A program made the translations under genes and the position numbers. From positions 124,001-188,000 of the forward strand of contig JAECYW010000008.1 of assembly GCA_023014335.1 (NCBI GenBank): a stretch of DNA of 64,000 nt, in the 5' to 3' direction. Below, piece by piece: positions 32,782 through 43,800 of this stretch (its first letter is position 1; every line of letters starts with the position of its first letter). The notes below the pieces were generated by a model. That model was not told the DNA's origin. It made no database searches and was given only the letters and a program-made list of their open reading frames with translations. This DNA comes from Galerina marginata (lineage: Eukaryota; Basidiomycota; Agaricomycetes; Agaricales; Galerinaceae).

Positions 32782-34029
32782 ATGAGTCATAATGAGAACG
32801 ATCCTGAAAACATCCAATCCAACATCCTCGAATCTTCCACTTCCCGAACCATGTCAACGGATAGGGAACCATCTGCTTCATCCCAAACTCCATACCATAG
32901 ATCCGACTCTTGTGAAGAACTCGACGCGATCATTGAACGATTCAAACAAAGACAGATTGTTCAATCGAAGGCGATCTCGGAAATCATACGAATCGTCCAC
33001 GGAGACAACACCATCTCTGCCCTCGAAGCGGAGAAAGCTTTCGAACTCTACCTCGCCGAGATTATCTCCGTTGCCAAGAGGTTTGGAGCTTCGGAAGCTG
33101 GCGGCCCGGATGATGAAGAAAGATCGGATAATCCCACTGGCGAAATTATCAACAAGCACGTCGACAAATTACTTGAACACATCTCCAACGCGTCAAATCA
33201 AAACCTCTCTGACTCGGAAGACGAAGGCACCGAGGAACGGTCAACCAAACGTCGTCGTGTCAAAGAATCCGACATGCCCTGGTACAAACCTGAAGACAAA
33301 CTCTCTCGCACCCGTAATCCCAGCTGCGAACGAACTTGTCAACTCCTCCGCACCTTCAACGCCGACATATCAGGTACCAAATTCCTCGTTAAAATTGCCC
33401 CCGACGCTCCTGTTGGATTCCCGTCTTCCCAATGGGAACGAATTTTCCGCGGAGAGCCAGTCGACCTTAACCACGTCCTCTCCTCTCTTCATCGTTGTAC
33501 AATTAATGAAGAGACAGAGACTCGCCCTGGAGACTCAAGAGTCAGCGCGAAAGTTCCTGATGCAAAACGACAAGTCAAGACCGCCTCGGATTGGTCGTCG
33601 GCTTGGCGTTTCGCTACTCGAGCCACCGCCTACGTCTTCACCCACCGAACTCAAGAGTTACAAGCTTACGGGGACTACATCGAAGGACTCTTTGCTGCTA
33701 AACTCAACTCAGCACACCCCAAAGTCTTCCTCTTTGACATCGCCGTCCGAAACGTTGTTGGCGGGGGCCAGAGCATCCTCCTCACCGACACCCACGAATT
33801 CCTCCGACTCTCCTCTGCCATTCTCATGCCCGACGGAGTTGAACACGCTGGCGGCACTGGAGCTCCCAGCCATAAACGTCCTCTCCGATCAGGGGCAAGC
33901 AAGCAACCCGACATCTGCAACCGATACAATACTGCCGCCGGATGTCGACTTTCAGATGCGGAATGCAAATACCGCCACCTCTGTAAACGTTGCGGAAAAT
34001 CTGGTCACGGACGCGAAGCCTGCCCGTAA
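32782..34029 (+). CDS. Ngaro ORF1, Gag-like protein with zinc fingers
   Basis: 415 aa from ATG 32782. The N-terminal third is Ser/Glu-rich with predicted coil. The C-terminus has a CCCH-like finger (CNRYNTAAGCRLSDAECKYRH) running directly into a CCHC knuckle (C-K-R-C-G-K-S-G-H-G-R-E-A-C). This is the arrangement of DIRS-order Gag proteins, which bind element RNA. It overlaps the frame of the reverse-transcriptase ORF. Confidence 0.75.
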   Translation: MSHNENDPENIQSNILESSTSRTMSTDREPSASSQTPYHRSDSCEELDAIIERFKQRQIVQSKAISEIIRIVHGDNTISALEAEKAFELYLAEIISVAKRFGASEAGGPDDEERSDNPTGEIINKHVDKLLEHISNASNQNLSDSEDEGTEERSTKRRRVKESDMPWYKPEDKLSRTRNPSCERTCQLLRTFNADISGTKFLVKIAPDAPVGFPSSQWERIFRGEPVDLNHVLSSLHRCTINEETETRPGDSRVSAKVPDAKRQVKTASDWSSAWRFATRATAYVFTHRTQELQAYGDYIEGLFAAKLNSAHPKVFLFDIAVRNVVGGGQSILLTDTHEFLRLSSAILMPDGVEHAGGTGAPSHKRPLRSGASKQPDICNRYNTAAGCRLSDAECKYRHLCKRCGKSGHGREACP

Positions 34030-35881
34030 AACCTATGCTGCGCTTCTGGGAACACGGCCCAAATATCTTCGCTACAACCTTTGGTCCAGCTCTCAGAGTG
34101 ATCTGCCGTTCACGATAGCAGATTGGTCTGAAACTGCCATTCCTCTACCCCGCCCACCTGACACCGAACTCCAGAACATTATTGCAACAACCACCATCGC
34201 TGAGCACCCACACTTATTCAAGATAACGACACCAATTCACGTCGATCATTTTGAAAACCTACTTCGAGATCATCCAAATCCCGAATTTGTGCGCTCTGTG
34301 TGCGTCGGTTTACGCGAGGGTTTCTGGCCTTGGGCCGACACCCTCAAGGAAGGATATCCCGAGATATGGGACGGCTCCCGCCCAACCTTCTCGGACCCTG
34401 TAAAAGCCGAATTCATTCGCGAACAATGCAAGATCGAAGTAGCAAAAGGCCGATTTTCAGAACCTTTTGGCCCCGATTTGCTCCCAGGAATGTACTGCAT
34501 GCCTGTCCACGCAGTACCTAAACCTGGTTCCACCGATCTGCGAATGGTAACGGACCATAGTGCGGGGCCGTTCTCGCTGAACAGCATGATTGATCATGAC
34601 AGCGTAACAGGTTACCCACTTGACAGCGTGCAACGCATAGGCGAAATGTTACTTCATTTCTTCCAGTCCTACCCCAACAACCCGCGGCTGCTGATGTGGA
34701 AATCAGATGTCGCCGAAGCATATCGCCTCATGCCCGTTCACCCTCTCTGGCAACTGAAACAGGTCAACACAGTTGATGGTATGCGGTATATAGACCGTAA
34801 TAACGCTTTCGGCAGTTCTGCCTCCGGAGCAATTTTCATAGCTTTCAACAGCTTGATATCTTGGATTGCTCTCCGGAAGCGCTGTTTTGACTACCTGGCT
34901 ACTTACGTCGATGACTCTTCTGGTTTTGACGTTGAGGGGAATACACTTTTCTATCCCCCTTACAACCAGGTTTTCCCCCGCCACCAAACCCTCCTTCTCG
35001 AATTGTGGGATGAGCTCGCCATTCCACATAAACCCTCCAAACAACTTTTTGGATCTCCATTAACTGTCATCGGCATTGAGGTAGACCCGAACGCACTCAC
35101 TTTCTCTTTGTCAACCTCCTCACGCGAAAACTTGCTCAATGCCCTACGTTCCTGGAGCATCAAACCCATCGACGGCTCACATGCTTGCTACAAATTGAAG
35201 CATTGGCAACAGATCGCAGGATGGATTAACTGGTCATTCAACGTTTTTCCACTCCTCCGACCATGTCTCAACAATTTGTATGGCAAGCTCACTGGACCAC
35301 ACGACCCGCAACGCAAGATCTGGGTAAACAACGCAATTCGCAGTGACTTCACGTGGGCCATACGCCATATAGAGGTCTCTGACGGTGTTCATCTCCTCCG
35401 GTCGACTACTTGGGACCCCATAGCCGCCGATTGGACGATATACTGTGATGCTTGTCCCGCAGGCATGGGTTTCTGGTACACCTCGCTTCAAGAAGGTTTC
35501 TATTCCCCCACGCCACCAGACGCAGTCATCGACATCATTTTCTACTTTGAAGCCCTCTGCGTTTACTGCGCCTTGGGGGATGTCGCTAAACGAAGTCGTC
35601 CGCACCAGCGTGTTGTCATTTACACAGACAATATGAACACGGTACAAATCTTCAATTCGTTGAAATGCACCCCTGAGTTCAATCACCTCCTTATGGCCTC
35701 AGTCGACATCCTCATTCAACACAAACTTGAATTACGTGTCCTCCACGTTCCTGGCACCAGTAATTCCGTTGCCGACGCCCTCTCCCGTGCCCAGTTTATC
35801 ACAGCTCTAGATCTTGAGCCCAAGCTCTCGATTCTCCCATTTCAACCCCCTCGATGGACGCTGGGGGCGATCTCATCATGA
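33956..35881 (+). CDS. Ngaro ORF2, reverse transcriptase and RNase H
   Basis: About 641 aa from ATG 33956; the same frame is open back to 32792, so the true start is uncertain. Reverse-transcriptase blocks are present: PKPGSTDLRMVTDHSAG, SDVAEAYRLMPVHP, NAFGSSASGAIF and the catalytic YVDDSSG. RNase H follows with IYCDACPAGMGF, YTDNMN and the C-terminal VPGTSNSVADALSRAQ. It copies element RNA into DNA. The ORF ends 28 nt inside the recombinase ORF, suggesting coupled or reinitiated translation. Confidence 0.85.
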   Translation: MRNANTATSVNVAENLVTDAKPARKTYAALLGTRPKYLRYNLWSSSQSDLPFTIADWSETAIPLPRPPDTELQNIIATTTIAEHPHLFKITTPIHVDHFENLLRDHPNPEFVRSVCVGLREGFWPWADTLKEGYPEIWDGSRPTFSDPVKAEFIREQCKIEVAKGRFSEPFGPDLLPGMYCMPVHAVPKPGSTDLRMVTDHSAGPFSLNSMIDHDSVTGYPLDSVQRIGEMLLHFFQSYPNNPRLLMWKSDVAEAYRLMPVHPLWQLKQVNTVDGMRYIDRNNAFGSSASGAIFIAFNSLISWIALRKRCFDYLATYVDDSSGFDVEGNTLFYPPYNQVFPRHQTLLLELWDELAIPHKPSKQLFGSPLTVIGIEVDPNALTFSLSTSSRENLLNALRSWSIKPIDGSHACYKLKHWQQIAGWINWSFNVFPLLRPCLNNLYGKLTGPHDPQRKIWVNNAIRSDFTWAIRHIEVSDGVHLLRSTTWDPIAADWTIYCDACPAGMGFWYTSLQEGFYSPTPPDAVIDIIFYFEALCVYCALGDVAKRSRPHQRVVIYTDNMNTVQIFNSLKCTPEFNHLLMASVDILIQHKLELRVLHVPGTSNSVADALSRAQFITALDLEPKLSILPFQPPRWTLGAISS

Positions 35882-36867
35882 ATTTCCCCCCCACCTCGAC
35901 CCGGCAGCCTATCAGGTCTGCTTGGTCGCGCGAGCGTTTACTCCACGAACGCGCGCTTGCTTTGGGACAGTCAATTGATCTAACCACAGCAAAGTCCTAT
36001 TCCTCTGCTCTCAACTCTTATCTCTCTTTCATACGAATGCACAACCTCCCCGTTGAACCCACCGACGACACCCTCTCCCTCTTTACAGTTTATATGTCAC
36101 ACCATATCCTCCCTCGTTCTGTCAACTCTTACTTGTCTGGCATTTCACAACAGCTTGAACCGTATTTTCCCACTGTTCGTCAGGCCCGTTCTTCCCCTTT
36201 GGTTCAGCGCACCCTGCGCGGATGTATGAAAATGCGAAACCGACCCATCAACCGTAAACAACCCCTTTCACTCGACAATCTCAACACTGTTATCACCCAC
36301 TATGCTCCCTCAACAGACCACGACGACCTGCTCTTTGTGGCAATGCTACTCACAGGTTTCTTCGCCCTCATGCGATTAGGCGAATTGACTTTCCCGGACG
36401 ATGAGACCAGCCGCGATTGGCGCAAGATCATCCGTCGGACCTCGGTTTGCATCACCGAATCGCAATTTGAGTTCCACCTCCCTTCACACAAGGCGGACCG
36501 ATACTTCGAAGGTAATCGGGTCATTGTGCGTGCAGACCAAATACGTCACAATCCATTACTTCATTTCACCACCTACCTCAATTCGCGTGATCGACTTTTT
36601 CCCCTTTCTTCCCCACTGTGGTTGACAAAAGCCGGCGCCGTCCCAACAAGATCGTTCTTCATGGACCGCCTCCGTTCCTTCTTTGACTCTACCATCGGTG
36701 GCCAGTCAATGCGAGCTGGAGGTGCGACTTCTCTTGCTGAACATGGCGTATCCCCCTCCATCATTCAACCTCTGGGCCGCTGGTCTTCCAATGCATTCCT
36801 CATCTACATCCGAAAGAACCCTGCATTGATCCAAGCACTGCTTTACTCCCGGCAACCCAATGCCTGA
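35854..36867 (+). CDS. Ngaro ORF3, tyrosine recombinase
   Basis: 337 a.a. An N-terminal SAM-like DNA-binding part (SYSSALNSYLSFIRMH) precedes a catalytic domain with FALMRLGEL (first Arg), a QSMRAGGATSLAEHG segment (second Arg, box II), LGRWSS and the IYIRK tyrosine. These match the recombinases of DIRS/Ngaro/Crypton elements, which integrate a circular DNA copy. The usual His before the second Arg appears as Gln. Confidence 0.85.
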   Translation: MDAGGDLIMNFPPTSTRQPIRSAWSRERLLHERALALGQSIDLTTAKSYSSALNSYLSFIRMHNLPVEPTDDTLSLFTVYMSHHILPRSVNSYLSGISQQLEPYFPTVRQARSSPLVQRTLRGCMKMRNRPINRKQPLSLDNLNTVITHYAPSTDHDDLLFVAMLLTGFFALMRLGELTFPDDETSRDWRKIIRRTSVCITESQFEFHLPSHKADRYFEGNRVIVRADQIRHNPLLHFTTYLNSRDRLFPLSSPLWLTKAGAVPTRSFFMDRLRSFFDSTIGGQSMRAGGATSLAEHGVSPSIIQPLGRWSSNAFLIYIRKNPALIQALLYSRQPNA

Positions 36868-37075
36868 GTAAGACATTGTTTTTGTCACCATCGACAATCA
36901 GTGCATTCAAAACTCCTTCACAAGGAGACCTCCGCGCATCCGCACAACAAAAAGGTGGGCTTTGCCCCCTACTAGCCTTGTACTTTCTCCATTTTTTTCT
37001 CCGCTCCTCCGATCGATTCTCTTATCCTTTCCTTTCCTTCCTTTAAAAAAAAAAAAAAATCTTCTTCTTAGATAG

Positions 37076-37205
37076 CTGTACCTCTACGAAAAACTGGTTT
37101 GCAATAAAAAATAAGGAAAATTTTTGGCTGGTCTTCGCGCCGCCGAGAATTTTCTCTTACCTCCTAGAAACTTTTTGTGCGCACCAGACTCTAGCCATCA
37201 TTGGT
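37076..37205 (+). repeat. Split direct repeat B1
   Basis: 130 bp, CTGTACCTCTACG..CATTGGT, same as 38579-38708. Confidence 0.85.
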
Positions 37206-37509
37206 CGAGTTTAAAGTGAAAGATTTACTCAAGTCCAATGGAAAGGCGAACCAGAGGACATCCAAACACAATTAAGGTCAACGGCCCCAGCGCCAATTGA
37301 CAATAAACTTATTGTTTTCCCGAAATTCAGGGTTCTCGCCCACCAGTGGCAAAACCAAACTTATGAGATCATAGCAACACACGCAAACTTGCTTTGACCA
37401 ACACTCGCAAAGATAAAATAGGCGCGGGGGACTCGTAGGAGAAGGCAGCTCTTCGCCCCCGTTGAACTTCACGCAGCCCACACACACGCACCAAAAAGGA
37501 TTCTTCTTA
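37205..37509 (+). repeat. Split direct repeat A2
   Basis: 305 bp copy of A1, directly joined to the end of B1. Confidence 0.85.
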
Positions 37510-37557
37510 CCCACCCACCCACAACCTCTTTCAAATTTCCATAGTCTTCGCGACCAC

Positions 37558-38412
37558 ATGCCTTCCAACGTCATTTGCCCTGCCATTTCCCGCGCCACCG
37601 GCGGCAATTCGGCTGCCCCAATGCTTGCACCCGACCGCGCGTTCACTTTTGCGTATTCCAACCAAGCACCTACCACCTCGGTTGACGACTGCGTGCACGC
37701 ACTCCAGGGTCTCTCGTTCGACACTCAACCTTCGCCTCTTGGCATCCGAGTCCCTCCTAACGTCGAGCTCGACCCACTTATCAATCTTGCCCCCGCACTG
37801 CAAGATCTCCTCCGCAAGGTTCACAGGCTTGGCATTTTTGAAGGAGCCCGCGGTGCTTCCTCAAACTTGAACTTCGATGTTATTGCCTCACCGCTGGCAG
37901 GGAACCCTGCCCCAGGTGGGTTTGGCCCAGTTCATCGAACTTCCCCACCCACTCCTCTTGCCAACGCCTCGTCGTCATCTGAGGACAACACCGATGACTC
38001 TACCTATGCCGACCTACCAGCACTTCTGACTCCCTCCGATTCCGGAGGATCTGCTCAAGGCACCCCACCCCCGAGCCCAGTACCTGGCTCTCCCAACCCG
38101 CTTCCTCGTGCACCTTTCATCCGCGAGCCTACTCCCCACCCGGACTTTGGCTACTCGCCTCCCTTCCCAGTCCAACGTATGCCCAAGCCCCCCGCTAACC
38201 CTCACAAGTATCGCCGTTACAATCGGCACTTCACCTACATCAGCCCTTGGGGTTTAGCTCACCTCCGTCGTCTCCGAGCCAAGGCCAACGCCTGTGACGA
38301 CCCCGAGATTGTCCAAAGGATCTGGGAGAAGTTCCACTTCGACAAGCAACTCCTCCGCTCCGGCAGGAGGGTTAACCCTCTCATTGGCATCCCGTGGGTC
38401 GATGAGATGTAA
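37558..38412 (+). CDS. Unknown Pro/Ser-rich ORF between repeats A2 and B2
   Basis: 284 aa from ATG 37558. Residues about 60-100 look helical (PLINLAPALQDLLRKVHRLG), the middle is Pro/Ser-rich, and the last 70 residues form a basic, conserved-looking module (YRRYNRHFTYISPWGLAHLRRL..WEKFHFDKQLLRSGRR). No family recognised. Its place between the split repeats, inside the element, implies an element-encoded role or captured DNA. Confidence 0.55.
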   Translation: MPSNVICPAISRATGGNSAAPMLAPDRAFTFAYSNQAPTTSVDDCVHALQGLSFDTQPSPLGIRVPPNVELDPLINLAPALQDLLRKVHRLGIFEGARGASSNLNFDVIASPLAGNPAPGGFGPVHRTSPPTPLANASSSSEDNTDDSTYADLPALLTPSDSGGSAQGTPPPSPVPGSPNPLPRAPFIREPTPHPDFGYSPPFPVQRMPKPPANPHKYRRYNRHFTYISPWGLAHLRRLRAKANACDDPEIVQRIWEKFHFDKQLLRSGRRVNPLIGIPWVDEM

Positions 38413-38578
38413 TAGAAGAAGTTCACTTCGCAAGTTCACCATTTTACTACATTATCGTCTTTTCTTTCTCCCAGAGGATTCTACCTTCTACATTTCCTTT
38501 GGAACCTACGGGTCTTCTCTACTACCCGTTTTTTCATTGTAAAGTTTTCTTTGCCTACCGTACTGTCTGCCGTTCCCT

Positions 38579-38708
38579 CTGTACCTCTACGAAAAACTGG
38601 TTTGCAATAAAAAATAAGGAAAATTTTTGGCTGGTCTTCGCGCCGCCGAGAATTTTCTCTTACCTCCTAGAAACTTTTTGTGCGCACCAGACTCTAGCCA
38701 TCATTGGT
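38579..38708 (+). repeat. Split direct repeat B2
   Basis: 130 bp copy of B1 at the right end of the element. Confidence 0.85.
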
Positions 38709-38721
38709 TGAGCGCCACTGT

Positions 38722-38940
38722 ACATGGACGCTTATGCGATTGCAGGAATGTAAAACTTTATGTTGTGTTTTAAGCTAACTACGAGGGGAAAGCCGTTTGA
38801 GGTTAATTTTGACCATTCTCATTAAAATCTTACATTTTCGGAAAATTACAGAAGCATAGCTTCTTACGAATCCAACGCACTCAAATTCGTAGGAAGCATA
38901 AAATTCACCAACTTACAGCGCTCACGGCGCGCTGCAAGCT
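38722..38940 (-). repeat. Right arm of the large inverted repeat
   Basis: Inverted partner of 32005-32213, with scattered differences. About 200 bp next to the left arm have no counterpart on this side. Confidence 0.6.
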
Positions 38941-40533
38941 TGTCAGAATTTTCTTGGGATCAAAATACCGCACACCAACATTTCCCCAAATAGCAATAAT
39001 ATCCGGCATTTGCCGAATGCCAAATTGTGATTTTTCTTACCGAGACTATACGGCCATCTCATTACCTGCCCTCATATTTGCCTCAGATTCCTCCTTGTTA
39101 CGTACTGTAAACATCGACAACCGCCATGATTACGCGCTAGCTGAACTCTAACAGAGCTCCAACGAAGGAATCCGACTTCAAAGTCAAGCCTGTGACCGGT
39201 TGACCGACCACTCTAAACGTGCGGGTGTGTCGGCCACTGCTTCGCATGGCAAGTACGAGACCTTATTGAAAAATTTCCAAGTCCGACGGCATCTACCGTC
39301 GTTGGAATTTACGAACTTCTGGAAATGTTGTCTACTACATATACTGCTGCGATTGCCCTAGCTGAGCAATAGTGAGACAATGTCCGCTGCGTAAAGGGAG
39401 AATCACGAAGGACGTTTCGTTTTGTAGTGATACCGTCGTGGAACCAGCTATTTTCACCAAATAATAAGCGACAAGTGAAATGATTATCACCATGGTATAC
39501 CACTCCCCGAAGAACAAAATTAAGTCTTCCCTCGCGAGAATTAATGGCAAACTCCTGACTAATTTCAACCTCCGTTGCGGGAGATCGAAGGTCTATAAAT
39601 ATGATGGGAGGGGTTCTGTTTAACTCGACGCGGAAAGCGATGTTTCTGGTGGAGCAGTTTCGGCACTGATAATTAGTATGTTCTAAACAGTCATTAAACC
39701 AGGATTCCAAGGACTGACACTCGGTGACTCGAGACAATCTACCGTCAGAACACGTCAGAAAGTAGCACATCAAACCTATTCAACGCTTCCTAAAGGGCGT
39801 CAAGAAATGTGGAGACATAGATCGCTCGAGCTTCCATCTCAAAAGCCGATCAACAATAACATCGAACATCTTAAAAAGGATTCATTGTTCCCTTATTCGG
39901 CCCCCTAACAATCAACTCCCAACCATAGCCGACGTATACAAACCCATTTTGCTGACAGCTACGTCATTTATTCAATTAAAACTCTCCCGTCGGCGGCTCA
40001 CACTTCACAGTCGTTCGTCAGTCAATCCATCAATCTCTGTCTAAAGATGAAAGGCGCAATAGAAGACAAGTACGTCGGAAGATGGATCATTCAACACCTT
40101 CCCATATTTTATCCATCCGAACTAGAATATCAGGACATATAGGTAACTTCTGTCACTCCAAAAAACAAAAGAAACCGAATACCTCGGAATACGGACCCGG
40201 CATCCACTGGGTCAACAGAAGCAGAGTACATCTTCAATAACTTACATGTCTTTTTAAAAAAACATATACCGTTAAACGGGCATGCTTGTACCCGTAAAAG
40301 TCTACTATGAATACTTTCGTTGTAAGCCATGACCACCGAAAAGAAAAAAAATACTTCATTCGACTCGAAAAAAAATACACTACATTAGAATCTGGAGACT
40401 GACCAGTGACTATGCTTCTAACTATCGAAAAGGGCCGGTTCGGGAACTTCAAGTACCGGAAAGGCGTAAATAGGGCCACACAATCCGGGTAATGAAACTG
40501 CAGGAGGCAACAATTCGTCTCATCCAGTAAGAC
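38941..40533. other. Region between the two large elements; one relic ORF
   Basis: Only the USP-like relic at 39309-39773 is supported. AGTAAGAC at 40526-40533 is the left target duplication of the next element. Confidence 0.4.
39309..39773 (-). pseudogene. Relic of a USP-like cysteine-protease domain
   Basis: The minus-strand frame carries two CxxC pairs (CRNC near a TNYQ stretch), RTPPIIFIDL, then VLRGVVYHGDNHFTCRL and WFHDG. This resembles the C-terminal part of ubiquitin-specific-protease-like domains seen in Agaricomycete repetitive genes, where the His of GDNHF would be catalytic. The catalytic-Cys region is absent and no gene context remains. Confidence 0.35.
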
Positions 40534-40877
40534 CAAGGGGGCACCGGGATCGAAATGCCGGACCGGTACCCGGTTAGTTAGTCCGGCCGCAGGCCGCGAA
40601 AAAAAAATTTGGACGTCTCCAGGAAATGAGCTAAAAATGTCAGTTTGAAGTCGTTAGAACCTTACTAGAGTATATGAGTCAAGTGTGGACACTTTTATGG
40701 TATAAAAGAGCTCTATAAAATACAAAGAACTACTATATACTAGAGTTTTCACATTTTACAAGTGATCGAGCAGAGTGACAACTAGAGACAACTAGTCACA
40801 AATGGTATCCGTACAATTTTCATAGCCCCTACCGGTTATCTGACAGCTTCAAAGCAGCGTGCAATCTAGTTAAGGAC

Positions 40878-43800
40878 ATGGCGTCAAGTAGCAGTTCGGT
40901 GAGTCTCAAAATTCATTAATATGCATGGTTCACTTACGCTGCAGAACCAATTCAGGCCGCGATTCAGTCGGCTGTCGACGCAGAAGGATACGCTATTTGC
41001 CCGGATTGCAGTACTCGTGTTAACTGCGGCACCATTGGGCTTGCAAACCTTGAAAAGCGCCATCGCGGAACAAAGGTCTGCAGGGAGACACGTGCCAAAC
41101 GAGACAAAGAGGCTAAAAAGAAGAAGAACGGGTCAATACTCTCATTCTTGACACGTAAAGTTGGTGCGGTACCATCAACTGTCGCCAGTTCTACTCCTGT
41201 GCAGACCAATCATGCGTTGGCTCGAACATCAGCAGAGAAGCCTATCATCTCAACGAGTTCTCCTCAAGAAAAACCTGCTTCTCAAACCACGCAAGCTGTT
41301 TCAGAGCCAATATCTGACGACTTTGTCAGCAAATTACGGACATTGGTGAAAAGCTTACCACAAAGCATCCCCGAAGCGTCGGAATTCGACAAGCTGTCAG
41401 TTTTTGGGAGCAATCCGAGGGACTTTGATGACCCTAGCCTCAGTGCCGATGACTTATGGGAAACAGGACTGAATGATGTCTTGAAGGCGACACTAGGATG
41501 GGGAAAAGAAGGGGATATGAATCAGATTATATGTCGCGGGAAATGGGGGCTGGATGGTTTGGTGGATTTTGTGACGTACTTCATTAAGGAGCGCGGCGTC
41601 AGTGAAGGATTGTTTAGGGGGAAGTTGGACTTCCTAGTTGAGGAACTGAGGAACAGGTGAGTTAAATCCGACCATAATTGAAGCCATAACTCACTGACAA
41701 GTGGAAGGGTACATCCTCCAATCAGCGCTGATGTGGACGCAGCTACAGAAAGAGGCAACCCATTTCTTGACAACTCAATGCCGAGCAGCCCCATAATAAT
41801 GGCATGGGACAACGAAGTTGAGATCGTCGATGTGGATGTCTTTGAGTATGAGGACACTGTCGAAAAACTAAAATCATCAGCACCAGTATGCACTGGATTT
41901 GTCGTACCCATTCCGGATGGAAAATCACCACATACCGCGTATCCATTTGCTCTCCACGACACTCTCAGCCTCCCCTGGGACTATTTGTTGAAAAACGGCG
42001 TTATGAAGTTGTTCGCCCGAAGCTGCTGTGGCATATCTGAAAACAAGGGTCAACCATGTCGGGCTTGTCAACAGCTGACGAAAAACAAGACGTTGGAGGG
42101 CATACTCACACGGATGAACGATACCATTCATCAAAATGCGGGGTTTGCATACCAAGGTTTTGGTGAACTTCAAGACACCATCCGTCGTAAAAACCAAACA
42201 ATTGAGTTCTATCGTTTGCGTGGGTTGAACCAATCCCGAAAACTGCTTTCAAAGGCCACCGCTCTCTCCGACCAAAAACGACTCTTGATGGCGATTGCGA
42301 GTGGCAAGGTCAGCCGCGTTGACCGCCTGCTGAGTATTGGCCTTCAGCAGAAGAAGGGGGCACGCGGCTTGCTGGCTTTGTATATGGCAGCCGCTGAAGG
42401 TCATTACACCCCGAAGAGCTTTACAGAGGAGGAGGATATGAAAGCATTGCTAGTGTGGAAACTAGGTGGAAATCGAGTCGCAGAGATCAACCATAGAGCC
42501 AACAAGGGCCAGAGCATAACGTACCTCAGGAGCCGCTCAACTGTCCCCCCCCTTATTCCGTCTCATGAACAGCCGACAGTCGAAGAGGTTCGCGCTAATG
42601 TCGAGGCGACATTCGGCGGCGTGCTGGATGTGATTCATGGCCTGAATCATTCGAAATTTGTCCATGCAGTCTTGATGTTCGACGAGCTTGCCACGGAAAA
42701 GAGAATCCGGTGGGATCCGAAGACCAACTACTTTCTAGGCTTATGCAGGGAGCATGCACATCGAACATCAACCGAGTTTGTGAATGAGGGTGACATGGAA
42801 GAGCTGTTTCAAAAGCTCGATGAGGGAAAGGTCCACTACGCAAAAGAGGTGAGAGTTCGAATTTGCTTCCGCGGAGGCAAATTCCATTTTGGGACGTACC
42901 TGATCTATTTTTAGGCAACTGTTGGTGCTCTCGGCGTCCTGTGCAAAGATAATCGAATATATCCTGGCCGTCCGGTCCTTGTATCAGGCGACTGCAAGCA
43001 GGAATCTGGGGAAGAACATGCAGAGGTTATCAAAACCGTTCTTAGAGGTGTTAACGGACTGCAAGACAAAACAAAACTGCGTGTTGTTACACTAGCATCT
43101 GACGGTGAGACACGGCGCGGATCGTCATTCATCCAGCTCACCTTCAAGTCTCGGCTATCGCGGAGCTCGCCAATTTACCCCCTCCTCAAGTCTCTGGATT
43201 TCTTGGACATGCATGTTGGCGAGGATGATCTCACGTGCGATAAAGACTGGAAACATGTCTTCAAACGGTGGCGCAACCTTCTGCTTCGACGACGTGGTGT
43301 TGTGGTCAATGGACTCCGCATTACACCTGATATTATTCAGAATCACTTTAAATCATCAGGGCTGTCTGCCGATCAGATCCGGTCTTTGTTCAATCCAGAG
43401 GATCAGCAGGATGTAAAAATGGCCTTCGACATGTTAAAGGATATCTGGTCTCTTCCCCGCTCAAGTTCAAATTCTCATCCAGGATTTCTGGTAGCCAGAG
43501 AGGCACTATGGACCCTCGGGAAGCTCTTGTATCATATGGTGTTCCCATACCTCTGTGTTGATCTCTCCCTTTCAGAGCAGGTAGAGCATCTCAGCGCTGC
43601 GGCTCATCTTGCCCTTATCCTGTACAGACTGGCAGGAAAGGAATTCATTCCAACTAATCTATACACAGACCTGATGATCATGATCAAGAACGCAATTTTC
43701 TGTGTGGCTAAAGCGAAAATCGACGATCCCGACGGGGAATTTTGGCTTATACTCCTTGGAACAGACCGGCTTGAAGAACTCTTCGGGATTCTCAGAACCA

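Larger units (their letters stand above)
32429..38708 (+). mobile_element. Ngaro/DIRS-order tyrosine-recombinase retrotransposon, about 6.28 kb
   Basis: Split direct repeats are present: A1 32429-32733, B1 37076-37205, A2 37205-37509 and B2 38579-38708; A1/A2 (305 bp) and B1/B2 (130 bp) look identical. Three ORFs lie between A1 and B1 (Gag-like; reverse transcriptase/RNase H; tyrosine recombinase), and a fourth ORF lies between A2 and B2. No target duplication is seen, as expected for recombinase-mediated integration. The flanks rejoin to form the perfect palindrome CAGTGGCGCTCAA-ATAAA-TTGAGCGCCACTG. All ORFs are open, so the element may be functional. Confidence 0.85.

Noticed and set aside
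32792..33955. N-terminal extension of the Ngaro reverse-transcriptase frame as a normal coding start
   Set aside because: It lies wholly over the Gag ORF and is Ser/Pro/Arg-rich without domain; kept as a finding but not annotated as CDS.
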